Assembly: GCA_963924555.1 (NCBI GenBank)
Contig: OZ004590.1
Span: forward strand, 2,643,001-2,707,000
Length of the DNA stretch: 64,000 nt
Direction: 5' to 3'
Source of the DNA: Crambe crambe
Taxonomy: Eukaryota; Porifera; Demospongiae; Poecilosclerida; Crambeidae
The notes beneath the pieces were generated by a model, which saw only the letters and a list, made by a program, of their open reading frames with translations, had not been told where the DNA came from and searched no databases. Shown in pieces: positions 1 through 12,000 of this stretch. Position 1 is the stretch's first letter, and each line of letters begins with the position of its first letter. Both the position numbers and the translations under genes were made by a program.

Positions 1-2
1 TT

Positions 3-3000
3 GCTGATACTGTTTACCTGCAGGTTAACAACAATGGACACATTTCCTTTAATTCACCCTTCTATGCCTCTTATCCACAAAGATTTGAGTTTGTCAGCAG
101 GCCACTTATAGCACCATATTGGGCTGATGCAGACACCAGAGGCACTGGTACTGTGTGGTACAGGGAGACCACTAACCAGACAGACATAGACAGGGCACAG
201 AGGGAGATTAGAACAATTTTCCGGGAGGCTACCACATTCACTCCACTTATGGCCTTCATTGCCACTTGGGACCACATAGGATATTTTCCTAGCAGAACTG
301 ATAAGGTATAATTGTTGCATAGTGACTGAAGTGAAGTATAAGTACAGCCATGGCTGTTTTGTAGCTAGCTGTATATAAAACTAGCTAGATATTGATTATG
401 CCATCATCTTTTAGACAAACACTTTCCAGTGTATCCTATCAACTGATGGATCTATGTCATATGCCATTTTCCTCTTTGCTGATGGCCTCATCCAGTGGGA
501 AACTGCAGGTGGACTGGGAGGAATAGGGATAACTGCTGGAGATAGACTGAATTTCATTACTCATGAGTATTCATTCTCTCCACAAGTCCTTAATATCACC
601 AGCAGCAGGGTGCCTGACACAGTGAGAGTCAATGGAATGTTGATGTACAGGGTGGATGAAGTTTCTGGTAAGTGGAATGATTTGAGTGGCAATTTATATA
701 ACTATAGCTGATTTAGTTGAGCTAAAATTTGACCTCTAGCTAACCAAACATAATGACAGCTAGAGCTATCTGAATAGCAAGCTATAATGATCGATAGTCC
801 ATATAGTGCAGCTTAGGACCTCTGATAAAGAATAGACAACCTTGAGATAAATGAGGAGCTGTCCAACAAATTATAAATAGCTATAGATAGCTAGCTAAAT
901 GCCTTCAAATCTGCTGTGCAATCCCTAGCTATAATGAATGCATAATCTCATACCACATCATTTTGACGGGTACCTACACTACAGAAACGAATGGGTCAAT
1001 ATAACCTAGGTACGTAACCCATAGCATGGGTCAGAATAACTAAAGTTAGAGTAGCGATGGGAGTTTACGGACAGCGGTAGTTTACGGACACTTTAGACTT
1101 TGACCCATGGTAAAATTGGTACCAATTAGGCGGGAGATTTCAAATTTTGCTGACAGTAGTGATTTTTTAAGAGTAAGAATCTACAGCTAATTCAGTAAAT
1201 TTGCGTAGTTTTTTCCTGCTCAATTTTTGCTTTGAATGATCATAGTTAGTATCTCGGTCAAATAATGAGGCATGGAAAAAATGACTGTAAGAAAAACCAA
1301 CTTTATAACTGCACATAGTAAACAAAAACTACATGCAAACACAAAACATTATATATCAATAAAGAGCAAATTTATTGCTCTTTCCAAATGTACCCTTCAT
1401 AAAATAACATGACTGACACAGTATCAGCAATTTTGGCGTAAATAGATTCTTATTGTGGAGGCAGTTACTGGACAGTGAATAATAATGGGTAATGATCTTT
1501 ATAATAGGCCATGGCAACAGCAAGGAAGCGGAGAAATTGGAAATCCGAAGATCTGGAGAGAGCTGCAGAGGAAGTTAGAGAGGGGAAGGTGTCTGTCAGA
1601 GAAGCAGCAGCAAAATATTGTATACCAAAGAGCATGGTACATGATCACTCCAGCTTGAAGGTTAAGCAAGTTTCTCCTGTGTTAATGATAGAAGAAGAAA
1701 CAGAATCATGCTATCTTCTATTATCATTATCATTATCATTTCTTACAATAATAAGCACATGTGCAGCCATTTTACCTTCATTTTAAGAGCTGTCCGCCAA
1801 CTGCCTCTATTGTCCGTTAACTGCCTCCAGTAGGCTCCTACTCTAAATCTCTCCCAGAAATCAGCATAATAGGACTTGCTTAGCTTCCTGCCTGGATAGA
1901 GCGAGGTAGGCCCATAGCTATCCAAAGCCCCCCTGCAATCTTCCTTGCACTTGCTAACCCGCCGGGAAAAACCACAACTTTGTTAACTGTCCGTTTACTA
2001 CCTCCATTACTCTATACTAACCTCTATTAGTATGTACTAGCGAGTACCCACAGAAACTCTGCGCATGCCTGCGTCCGCAAAAACTCTACACATGGAATGT
2101 GTGTATGTCCACTCACTGGCAGTGAGTGGCTACCAGTGACATATATGAAGGGTACAAGTTATGCATGTCAAGTAAAGGTCTATTTGAGACTATTGCAAGG
2201 GCATTATCATGTCAGATTCCACTAATTGTAATGTGCAAACTTTAAGTGAGATTTAATTGTGCAAATTTTTTGATTTTAACTTGTACGCTTGGGTTTATTC
2301 TCCCTTTTCACATGCATTAATCTGTAGTGAGTCTGACTTTATTAAGTCCCACAACCTGCAATAGAGGGTTGCAAGTGTTTGCATAAGGATTGATTTTCTC
2401 ACGTGCAACATAGCTAGCTAGTTACTCAATCCATTTCTCAACTGGAGTAAATCCTTTTAGTGATCAATTCCAAGTTGTCCCAAATTTGCAGAAGGATGAT
2501 CAGTAAGAGGTAGCTAGTCCATTGTGGCAGCAGTTGAGAGCTTCACTTGCAAACCTCAAACTTGACAATGGGCCCATGTGCTGCTTGTTTCATTAGCACC
2601 TAGCCTATGTCTTTGTTCTTCCCTGTTAGTTTTCTCCTAATACTCTCTCTCTCCCTTCTCTCCTTCACTCTGTACCTCTCTCTTTCTCTTGCTCTTTCAT
2701 CTTCTGTCAAGTGTGTTCTTCGACTTCTCTCCCTCTCTCTCCCTTGCTCTTTCATCTTCAGTGAAATGTGCTCTCTGACTTCTTTGCCTCTCTCTCTCCC
2801 TTGATCTTCTAGTTTCTGAACTTCAACTCTGCCTCTCTCTCCCTGAATTTCGCGCCATTGTATTTAAATCTGAGCATGCACAGTTTCAAAGTAGCTATAG
2901 CTTGACAAGCCTGATCTTCAAATCAGAATCCATGTTGCAATTTCATGTGTGATGATGTGTCGCATGTGTGATGTCACATGATATCAATAAGATGCATGCA

Positions 3001-6000
3001 TGCACATATAATGTGCTACATGTTGCATGGAATTGAAATGGAAGTGGCTCGGAATTAGGTTGGAATTGAAGTGGAAATATTGTATACGAGTGGAATAGGG
3101 GTGGAAGTAGATTGGAATTGAAGAAGTGGAAATATCACATTAGAGTGGAATAGAGGTGGAAGTAGGTTGGAATTGAAGTGGAAATACTGTACTAGAATGG
3201 AAAAACGGCAGAAGGAAATGGCCCGAAACAGCCATCATAGGTACCAAGGTAGAACCATATTGCAAGATTTGCGCAAGAAATAAGATTAATTGTATCCCCT
3301 GAGGAAGGCCTGCATGAGCACCAGGCCGGAACGTCGGATGTAAAGCTAGTATCTAGAGAAGTTTTACATTACATATAGCTGCAACAACATTGCAATTTTT
3401 CTGTAATCTGCTGTAACATAATCGACCACAGCTTCTGCTGTGATCATTTATGAAAGGTAAACAGGATACCATCTTGATGCTTAGTAAATTCCCTTTCAGC
3501 TGACATGCTGAAAGTGAAAATCTAATTATGTTGAGGTCAAAGGGCATCGTCAATATTTTTGCCTTTTGTCCCCTTGAAAAAAGGATTCTTCAATTTTTCT
3601 AATTTTCTCCCAAAATGTTCATTCGTTTATCATGTTGAGATAGTATAATTTTGGTTTTGGGACTGACAAGGGGTTGGGAGATACAGTAACTGTATATCCA
3701 TATTAACTCTCACTGCGCTGTTCATGATCAGGCACTACGTGACCTACTCATGTTTACTCCACTGAAATAGAGCTCAGGATGTGTGTGCATGTGATGTTGC
3801 CATGGTAATCAATATTCTGGTAATTAAGTTGTGTAGATCCCTATTGTGTACAGTGTAAACTGCTACATATTTTTGCTCTGCCAATTTCATTACTCTGGTG
3901 TACAAGCATGGCTCAATCTCATTCTCAGTGGAAGAATATTTGCTTCAATCCCTTCAACAGATCAAATTATTTTGTTAGGAAGAAGGACCAGCTTGTCTTG
4001 TTACAAAGTGGATGTATGAGAAAATTCCTGCCATAATTATTGCCAGGAGATAAAATCTGTGATAACTGCAGGAAGAAGCTAACTACAGCTTCCCTTTCAC
4101 AACCTTCTGATAGTTCTGTCTTTGATTCAGAATCTGATGGAGCATTATCACCTCCTGATGAAGAGCTTCAAGTTGATACCTGTCAGTCACTAATGACGGT
4201 TAACCAGTGTTTGGATAAGTGGAAGCTAAAGATATTCCAAACAGAATGAGAAAAAGATTACTACTATGATACAAAAGGCTGTGATAGGTGATGTGTATTC
4301 TGATCAGACAAAATTAATGATGATGGTGAAATTATTAAGCAATTGAAAGAAAAGTTCTCTACTGCAGAAAGGAGTGAAAAGACCCAAATTTTGACTGTCT
4401 TACCAAAAAGCTGGTCTATCCGGAGGGTTCAAAAAGAGTTTGATGTGTCAGATTTTATGGCCTGAAAGGTAAAAACAGCTTGTCAAGGAGAAGGATGTTC
4501 TGTCCACTCCTAATCCTATTCCTGGCCATAGTCTTCCTCAAAAAACTATAGAACTTGTCAGTGGTTTCTATGAGAGTGATGAGATAAGTAGGGTGATGCC
4601 AGGAAGGTAAGACTATACATTTCGGTGAAGACAACTGAAGGAAGAATACATGTACAGAAAAGGTTAGTTCTCAGCAATTTGAGAGAGCTTTACCAGATGT
4701 TCAAAGATCGGGTTCTCTAAGTTTGCTGACCTCCGTCCTAAGCATTGTGTCCTGGCTGGTGCTAGTGGCACTCATTCTCTGTGTGTGTGTGCACAATGAA
4801 TCCATCAAAATGTGAAGCTAATGATGCTTGGTGCAAAGCTACCAGACCTTACAGCAACAGATGGAACAGTGTTCGAAACATACCATCATTGCATTGCTCA
4901 AGTCATGTGCAATCCACCTTTACCTGAATGCTATTTAGATACTTGCCCTGGCATTGGTACACTCAAGGAATCTCTTTTGGCTGTTCTAGATGATAACATG
5001 ATTGACAGTGTAACCTACAAGCAGTGGACAACTGTTGATATATAGATCCATACTCGAAACAGCAAGCAATACATCTGATGAGTTTGTTGAAGCATTTTGC
5101 GACAAGTTGGAAGTACTAATTCCTCACTCCTTTATTGCTACACAGCAAGCTTCTTTCTGTAATAATTGCAAATCTACCCTGAAACTTGGGGAGGTATTGG
5201 TTATTGCTGATTTCTTGGATAATTTTATTCTCCAGGATGCAGCACAAGGATATCTATTCACTGGAACAATGCACAAGCAGCGATTCATCCATTTGTTATT
5301 TACTACAGGCACTCAGAGGAAGAATGTCATCTCAGTTATGTCGTATACTGATACATATCTGACTGCTTGCATCATGACACTGTTGCTGTTCATCTGTTCC
5401 AAAAGTGCTTAATTGCCTTTTTGAAATGAGTGCTTCCTTTTTCTTTGAACAAGAACCGCAAAAAATTTCATTAGTTTATATAATCATGAAACTGACTTTG
5501 GAATCCAAGCAGAGTGGCATTTTTCTGCAAGCTCTCATGGAAAAGGTGCCCATGATGGAATTGGTGGTACTGTGAAGCATCTTGCTGCAAGAGCTAGCCT
5601 TCAGAGACCTTATGAACAGCAAATCATGACCCCTCCACAACTGTTTGAATGGGCTTCTGAGAAATTATTGTAGCACACAAGAGTAGCTATGAGGAAGTTA
5701 AAGAATGCTATTCCAGAATTCTCACACTAATCCTGAACCCAAAGGTTGCACTCCTTTGTTCCTCTCTCAAGGGATACTTTGAATGTAAGAGTGTATTCAT
5801 TTTCAAGTACCTCCAAAGATGTGAAAGTGACTAAACAAGACAGTGAGCTTGAAATTGACATGATTTCTGGATTTGTGACATGCTCTTATGACAGAGAGTG
5901 GTGGTTAGCATGTGCACTTGAGGTTGACACTGAAAACCTTGAAGTCAAGGGTCTTTCCTCCATCCTTATGGGTCTACTCGGTCATTCAGGATTGATATTT

Positions 6001-9000
6001 TGATTATATCAGCAACTGACATCCTAACTAAAGTTAGTCCCAGGACTGCAACTGGTCATGCTTATACTTTATAACACAGAGGGAAAGTAAAGCTGCTAAA
6101 TGCTAACAACTAACTTGTTTTGTCTGCTTACATTTACTATATCTCCTAACTTCATGTCCGTCCCAAAACAAAATTATAGTATCTCAACATGATAAATGAA
6201 TGAACATTTTTGGAGAAAATTTGAAAAATTGAAGAATCAGTTTTTGAAGGGGACAAAGGGCAAAAATATTGACAATGCCCTTTGACCTCAACATAATTAG
6301 ATTTTCACTTTCAGCATGTCAGCTGAAAGGGAATTTACTAAGCATCAAGATGATATCCGTTTACCTTTCATAAATGATCACAGTAGAAGCTGTGGTCAAT
6401 TATGTTACAGCAGGTCACAGAAAAATTGCCCATAATCTATTCGTACACACATAGCTCGTACTTGGCTATCAGTCTACCTGGAAAGACTTTTAGAGTAGAA
6501 CAAACCAGCCATGGCACAGCAGCTAGCTATTAGCCTTAATGGATTCCAAGAAAAGTATCCCTTTGATCCATAACATACCTACGTATCTCTCCTACTAGAA
6601 ATTCTCTGTATGTAGTGTAACTTGATATGATATTGTACAAACTGATTGTCTAAAACATGTAGCTTATCCATTATAAGATTTTCCCTCATTACTCTCTTCT
6701 TGGTTAGCTATCTCCCCATGCACACCAGACCTGAAGCACATACTAAAATGAAGTGATGGAATAGCTACAGGCTATTGATAGTACTTGAGAAAAGGTACAA
6801 TTTCGTGCAAGATTGAATTATTAGACATGCACGTCCAATGCTTATAGCTTTAGGTAAAAATGTTTTTAATCTACTTCTTTTTTCTTGCCTCCTTAGTATA
6901 GTATCTTCGGTCCTTTATTGCCAAATTTCAGGAAGTGAGAAGGCTTTGAAGTGAGTATTGACAGGAAGTTCAATGTTTAGGCATGGTTTATGCCTTGTTC
7001 AGCTAGCTATTCAGTGCTACTCATTATGACCATTAAATTTTGGCCAGTAATAAAAATTGGTGTGTGAATTCAGCAGGGAATTCATGCAGGAAATTCATGT
7101 GCATTTTGACATGTGTAAGAGATTTGGTATTTCATCAGGTTAGAATGTTCATAATTATGTCTTACGATCCTTCATATTTGAAATTTTGCTCTATCCTCTA
7201 GAGTAATGCAGTAGCTTGATGGGGAACTATATTTCTACCAACAATCATTTGTAAATACTGCATCAAGAAATTTAGCTTTTGGCCCAGTGCATGATATTTT
7301 TAAAGTATTGCCAATAATGACTATTTTGCCTGAATATGCTAGGTCAGTACATTATTACTCAGCATCATACTACTTGGGAAAAGGTACTACTTGAGAAAAG
7401 GTACAATTTCACGCAGAAATTGAAAATAGAGTTATTAGTGCCACATTGTAGCTCATTACCTTTTTAGAAGTTATTGATACTATGCTTGAAGCTAAATCTT
7501 AAACTACTGTGGCAGGGTTCTATCTAGGATTTTTTAATAGGAGGGAAGAATATCCATGCGCTTGCACGCGGGAACATTTTTTCCTTTCACTTTTGCCTAA
7601 CCACACCCCTTTTGGATATCGAACCATGCCCACTTGATGTTTTGTAAAAATATATACAAACAATGACTTTTAGCTAGCAGCTGCAATTGTTGATATGAGG
7701 AGATTAAGATTACACTCCTATACATCAACATGTAGCTGGAATATAAAACACTCTCTTTATGGTTAATCAACTGGCATGGGTGTGTGTGATTGCCACATCA
7801 TGTCCAGGGGTAGCTATTAATGGACCTGTACAATAGTATTAGCAATGGAAATTTTTTGGGGGGGGAAGCTGGAAGCTTTGGGAGGGAAGCTTCCCCCCCC
7901 CCCCCCCCCCCCCCCCCCCCCGCCCCCCAGTAGATAGAACCCTGTGTGGAGCTATAAACGCTAGAAGTGCACCACCTCAGAGAAAAATTGAGCAAGGGTT
8001 TTGCAATAAACCATGCCTAAACATTGAACTTCCTGTCAATACTCACTTCAAAGCCTTCTCACTTCCTGAAATTTGGCAATAAAGGACCGAAGATACTATA
8101 CTAAGGAGGCAAGAAAAAAGAAGTAGATTAAAAACATTTTTACCTAAAGCTATAAGCTTTGGACGTGCATGTCTAATAATTCAATCTTGCGCGAAATTGT
8201 ACCTTTTCTCAAGTACTATCAATAGCCTGTAGCTATTCCATCACTTCATTTTAGTATGTGCTTCAGGTCTGGTGTGCATGGGGAGATAGCTAACCAAGAA
8301 GAGAGTAATGAGGGAAAATCTTATAATGGATAAGCTACATGTTTTAGACAATCAGTTTGTACAATATCATATCAAGTTACACTACATACAGAGAATTTCT
8401 AGTAGGAGAGATACGTAGGTATGTTATGGATCAAGTGATTATAGCTAATATTATAGCCTACTTGTGGTTAAGATCTACAGTACTTGGTTGTAATTCTAGT
8501 ACAGGCACAATCACAGGGTGATATTGATACAACCCATGAAGTGGGGGGTCAGGGTGATATCTATTTTTTGATAACAATGCCCAAATAAGGCTATATATAA
8601 ATTGGTTAATACCACAATCACTCAGGCTGTACAGTTTACATTGCTCTCGCCTTCGGGCTCTAGCAATATAAACCATCAATCATACAGCCTTCATGGTTGT
8701 GGAATAGCATAATTATACTGTTATTCGTGCGATCAGACACCGCTCCCAAATAGTTGCCACTCTCAAATAGTAGCCTCCTAGCTATAAGCTATAGAAGCCG
8801 CTCTCAAATAATGGCCACGGATGCATATATGGGGGACCCTTGATGAGCACATGCACACACTGACTGAAGATGGCCAAATCAATGTCAGTGAGTGCTGTGT
8901 CAAAGAAAAGAGGTTTTGATGCAGCTTTTAAACTGAAGGTTATTGAATTTGCTGAAGAAAAAAAAACAACTCAAATAGAGGTGCTGGAGAAAAGGGTAAG

Positions 9001-12000
9001 AGAGTATGGAGGAAGATGAAAGCTGAGTGAGTCCATCGAAGAAACGACGATCGGAAGGTGGAGGTAGGAAAGTAGCTAGCACTACCAGAGATGGAAGACA
9101 AACTTGGCGTGTGGATAGAAGAAAGTCTTAGGTCCCAGAACCTTTTACTACTTACTTACTTATTCCAGTATCTTGAGATGGCTCAAGGCCAAGCTTAACT
9201 AGGTATTAGCAAACTCAAATTATTCTCTTTTTGGATGGCTACAAAGCAGACAGCAGTTCTCTCTTATTAGAGGAAAATAACAGTGAGCCAATGATTAACT
9301 ACCTGCAGATCTCATCCCAAAGGCTAAAAATTACAAATTCCATTATGGCACAAGAAAGCTTTGGCATATGGATGAGACGTACACCTTTGTGGTTTGATAT
9401 TCCTGGTGCTGTGACTAGCTATAACTAACACGTTCAGGCCAGAGGTTCCTATTCCAACAACCAATAAAGGACAATTTACAGCTGTTTTAGCTGATGGCAG
9501 GAAGCTGAAGCCATATGTGGTATTCAAGGGAGTCAGACATGTAGCAGAACGGAACAAATTTTCCTGGTGTGGTAGTAGCGTACAGTAGAAATGGGTGGAT
9601 GAATGAAAGCCTCACTATTGATTGGGTGAATTGTAGCTGGGGCACACTCAGCTTTGGTCATCGGCTGGGATGTCTATAAATGTTATCTCATGCCTAGTCT
9701 TTGGACAAGCATACCAACTCAGACTTTGATCAACATCATTCATGGTGGGCTTACTGGAAAAATTCAACCAGCTGATTTGAGTTGGAATAAAGAGTGGGGA
9801 GATAGCTGCACAGCAGCTGGGAATGTCCATGCTCCAAGCAAACTTCTTTATTTGCAATAGGTCAATGAAGCTTGGGGGTCTCTATCCTCTGAATTGATGA
9901 AGAAATCCTTTATATCCTGTGGAATTTCTGTTAGTACAGAGGACACTAATTCACTGCATGATGGAGAATGAAGTAGCCTTTGCTGCAAGAGAAGCTGTCA
10001 AGAAGGCTAAAAATGATTGTAGGCAGGCTGCTAGCAGTTATCCAAAACAACTTCATTAACATCATCTTCATCTTCTTTGCAATGTCATCATCATCCAGAT
10101 CAGCAAAATTAATGGGTCACTTTCACCTACAACTTAGGTTATTGAAAGATTTCATGCATGTGCACTTTATTGTATGAATGGACACGTGTATGGGAGTTGG
10201 AAGAATTTCAGTTTGACCGTGGATTAATAGTCATACCATGTGTATAAGTCAGTTTGGACGCCAGTATTTTGATGAAGTACTACCAGCAAGAGTGGAGGAT
10301 GGAAATGAAGAAGACAAGTATGTGGTTACAATAATTATGAAAAAGTGATTTCGCTGTGGGCAACGTTCCTCGAGAACTTTTATTTTTCCTAAGACATTGA
10401 CGATGGAGGAGCAATCGAATGCCGTGTAACAGGCCACAGAAAGTTTGGAGTTGGCTTGGAAGTTCCTTGTACTTACACTTTCTATGGAAAGGAGAAATTA
10501 GATTATTCACTACTCCGAAGAAGGAGCAGGAGCATCAATTCAAATTAGAATCCTGACCACAATCATTTTAAAGACATTGATATTATTACAGTAAATCTTT
10601 AAACGCCAGTCTTGCTCTCAAACTGTGGCCTCCCTGACTTATTAGCTGCAGCATCTGATCACACTAGCTAATACGGTAGCTACTTAAATAAAGGAGTGCT
10701 CAAAACTCAGTGCATATATCCATACAAGTGAGTGCAAAAATTTCATCTAAAATAAAAATGTGAAGTAGGGATGGCACCCTGCAACATCATATCAAACCAA
10801 GTTGTATGGCCCAAAAATCTAGCTGGATGATGTAGCTTGACCAGGGCCATAGGAAGCACAATGGCCACAGATGCCACCTCACCACTTTTTTTGGAAAACG
10901 TTCATGTGCTATTATTATTAACCAAGCCTTATACGTAAGTCACCCCACCATGTTTTTTTTTGTTGTTTTTTTCAGTTTGTGATTGTGTCCCCTGAAGAAT
11001 GCCTGAGCACCAGGCCAAACGTCGGATGTGAAAAGATTTTTTAAGCTAGTATAGAGAGAAGTTTTACTAATCATGTGCTATTAGCCACAATAGTCACAAA
11101 GCTGCTCAAAGGTCTTAACCACACCCCTAACCACATCCAAGGTCTCTCCATTTTAATTTTGCTTCTTATGGTCTTGACATCATATCAATCCATGCTTGGT
11201 AGGGTTACATCCTCCAACTTTGAGCTCAGTAGTTTGAGAAATATTTGAACCTACCCCACCGGAAATTACCCTGTTTACCTTCCATCTCTGCATGTACTTT
11301 ATATTGAGGGCTTGCACTTTAGTGCTTTATTTTATTGGCAACTATATAAGTAGCTAGCTAGCTCACTCATTGCAGTACAATTTCTAATAGAAACCCCACA
11401 AGCAGTTACATAATTTGGAATAGCAAGCTGCACTGTTGTGCTATTTCAAAATTTCAGTATAGCTACTCCTGTATGCTTTAGTGAAGGTGGACTGTATAAC
11501 TGTTAGCTACATCAAACCTATACATAATTATATAGGTCTAGATAATACTCTGTCCTTCTAAGAAAGCTGTGCCAGTTAGTGGTTATTCAACTAGCTATGA
11601 AGTTTCACTATACCTCTGATATTATAATTATGTAGGCTTGTAATTAGACTCTTGCTATTTAAAATAAACATGCACTCTTGTTATCATTTAGTTCCTCCCT
11701 CTTCCCCCACTCTGATGATCATTTCCCGCCAGTCTACTTCCATCAACTTAACATGGAGTCAGCCTCCAGAAGATGTAGTGGACTACTATGCTATTTATTA
11801 CCAATTCATTATCAGAAGCTGTGGAATTCATTATCAGAGAGGAGTTATAGTGAACGGTTCCTCCAGGGAGTACAATCTGACAGGACTAGCAGAAAACAGT
11901 GATATTATAGTGTGGATTTGTGCCCGAAATACAGCAGGGCGCAATTGTAGCGATCAAATGAGGCCACGCACTCCAACAGCTGGTATAATCATTTAATGTT

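Larger units (their letters stand above)
3392..6429 (+). mobile_element. DNA transposon relic with ~298 bp terminal inverted repeats
   Basis: The ends at 3392-3689 and 6134-6429 are long, highly similar inverted copies. Between them the + strand carries broken pieces of one coding region: about 3908-4248 (Cys pair in G-D-K-I-C-D-N-C), 4690-5045 ([13 protein letters not shown] then M-L-G-A-K-L), 5530-5660 ([11 protein letters not shown], frameshifted) and 5840-6050. Stops and frameshifts show it is dead. The protein resembles multi-copy transposon-like ORFs seen in invertebrates, but I cannot assign a superfamily and see no clear target duplication. Confidence 0.7.
6563..8434. repeat. Large palindrome: 428 bp arms around a 1,016 bp spacer
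   Basis: 6563-6990 and 8007-8434 are near-identical inverted copies of equal length. The outer ends read TTGATCCATAACATACC and GGTATGTTATGGATCAA. The spacer holds a further partial copy of arm sequence (ACTTGAGAAAAGGTACAATT near 7388) and a small inverted-repeat element at 7513-7944. No protein is encoded. It could be a foldback/MITE-type transposon or an inverted duplication. Confidence 0.8.
668..11691 (+). other. 11 kb transposon-filled intron of the receptor kinase gene
   Basis: The stretch between the NIDO and first FN3 exons contains no recognisable exon of the receptor. It holds several mobile elements and repeats, annotated separately. The other introns of this gene are roughly 60 to 1,800 bases, so the length comes from insertions. 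Confidence 0.65.

Noticed and set aside
1511..1786. 91 aa ORF as a host transcription factor gene
   Set aside because: It lies between TA-flanked inverted repeats and looks like the truncated N-terminus of a pogo-type transposase.
4812..5412. Two ORFs as host genes
   Set aside because: They are broken pieces of one transposon reading frame between long inverted repeats.
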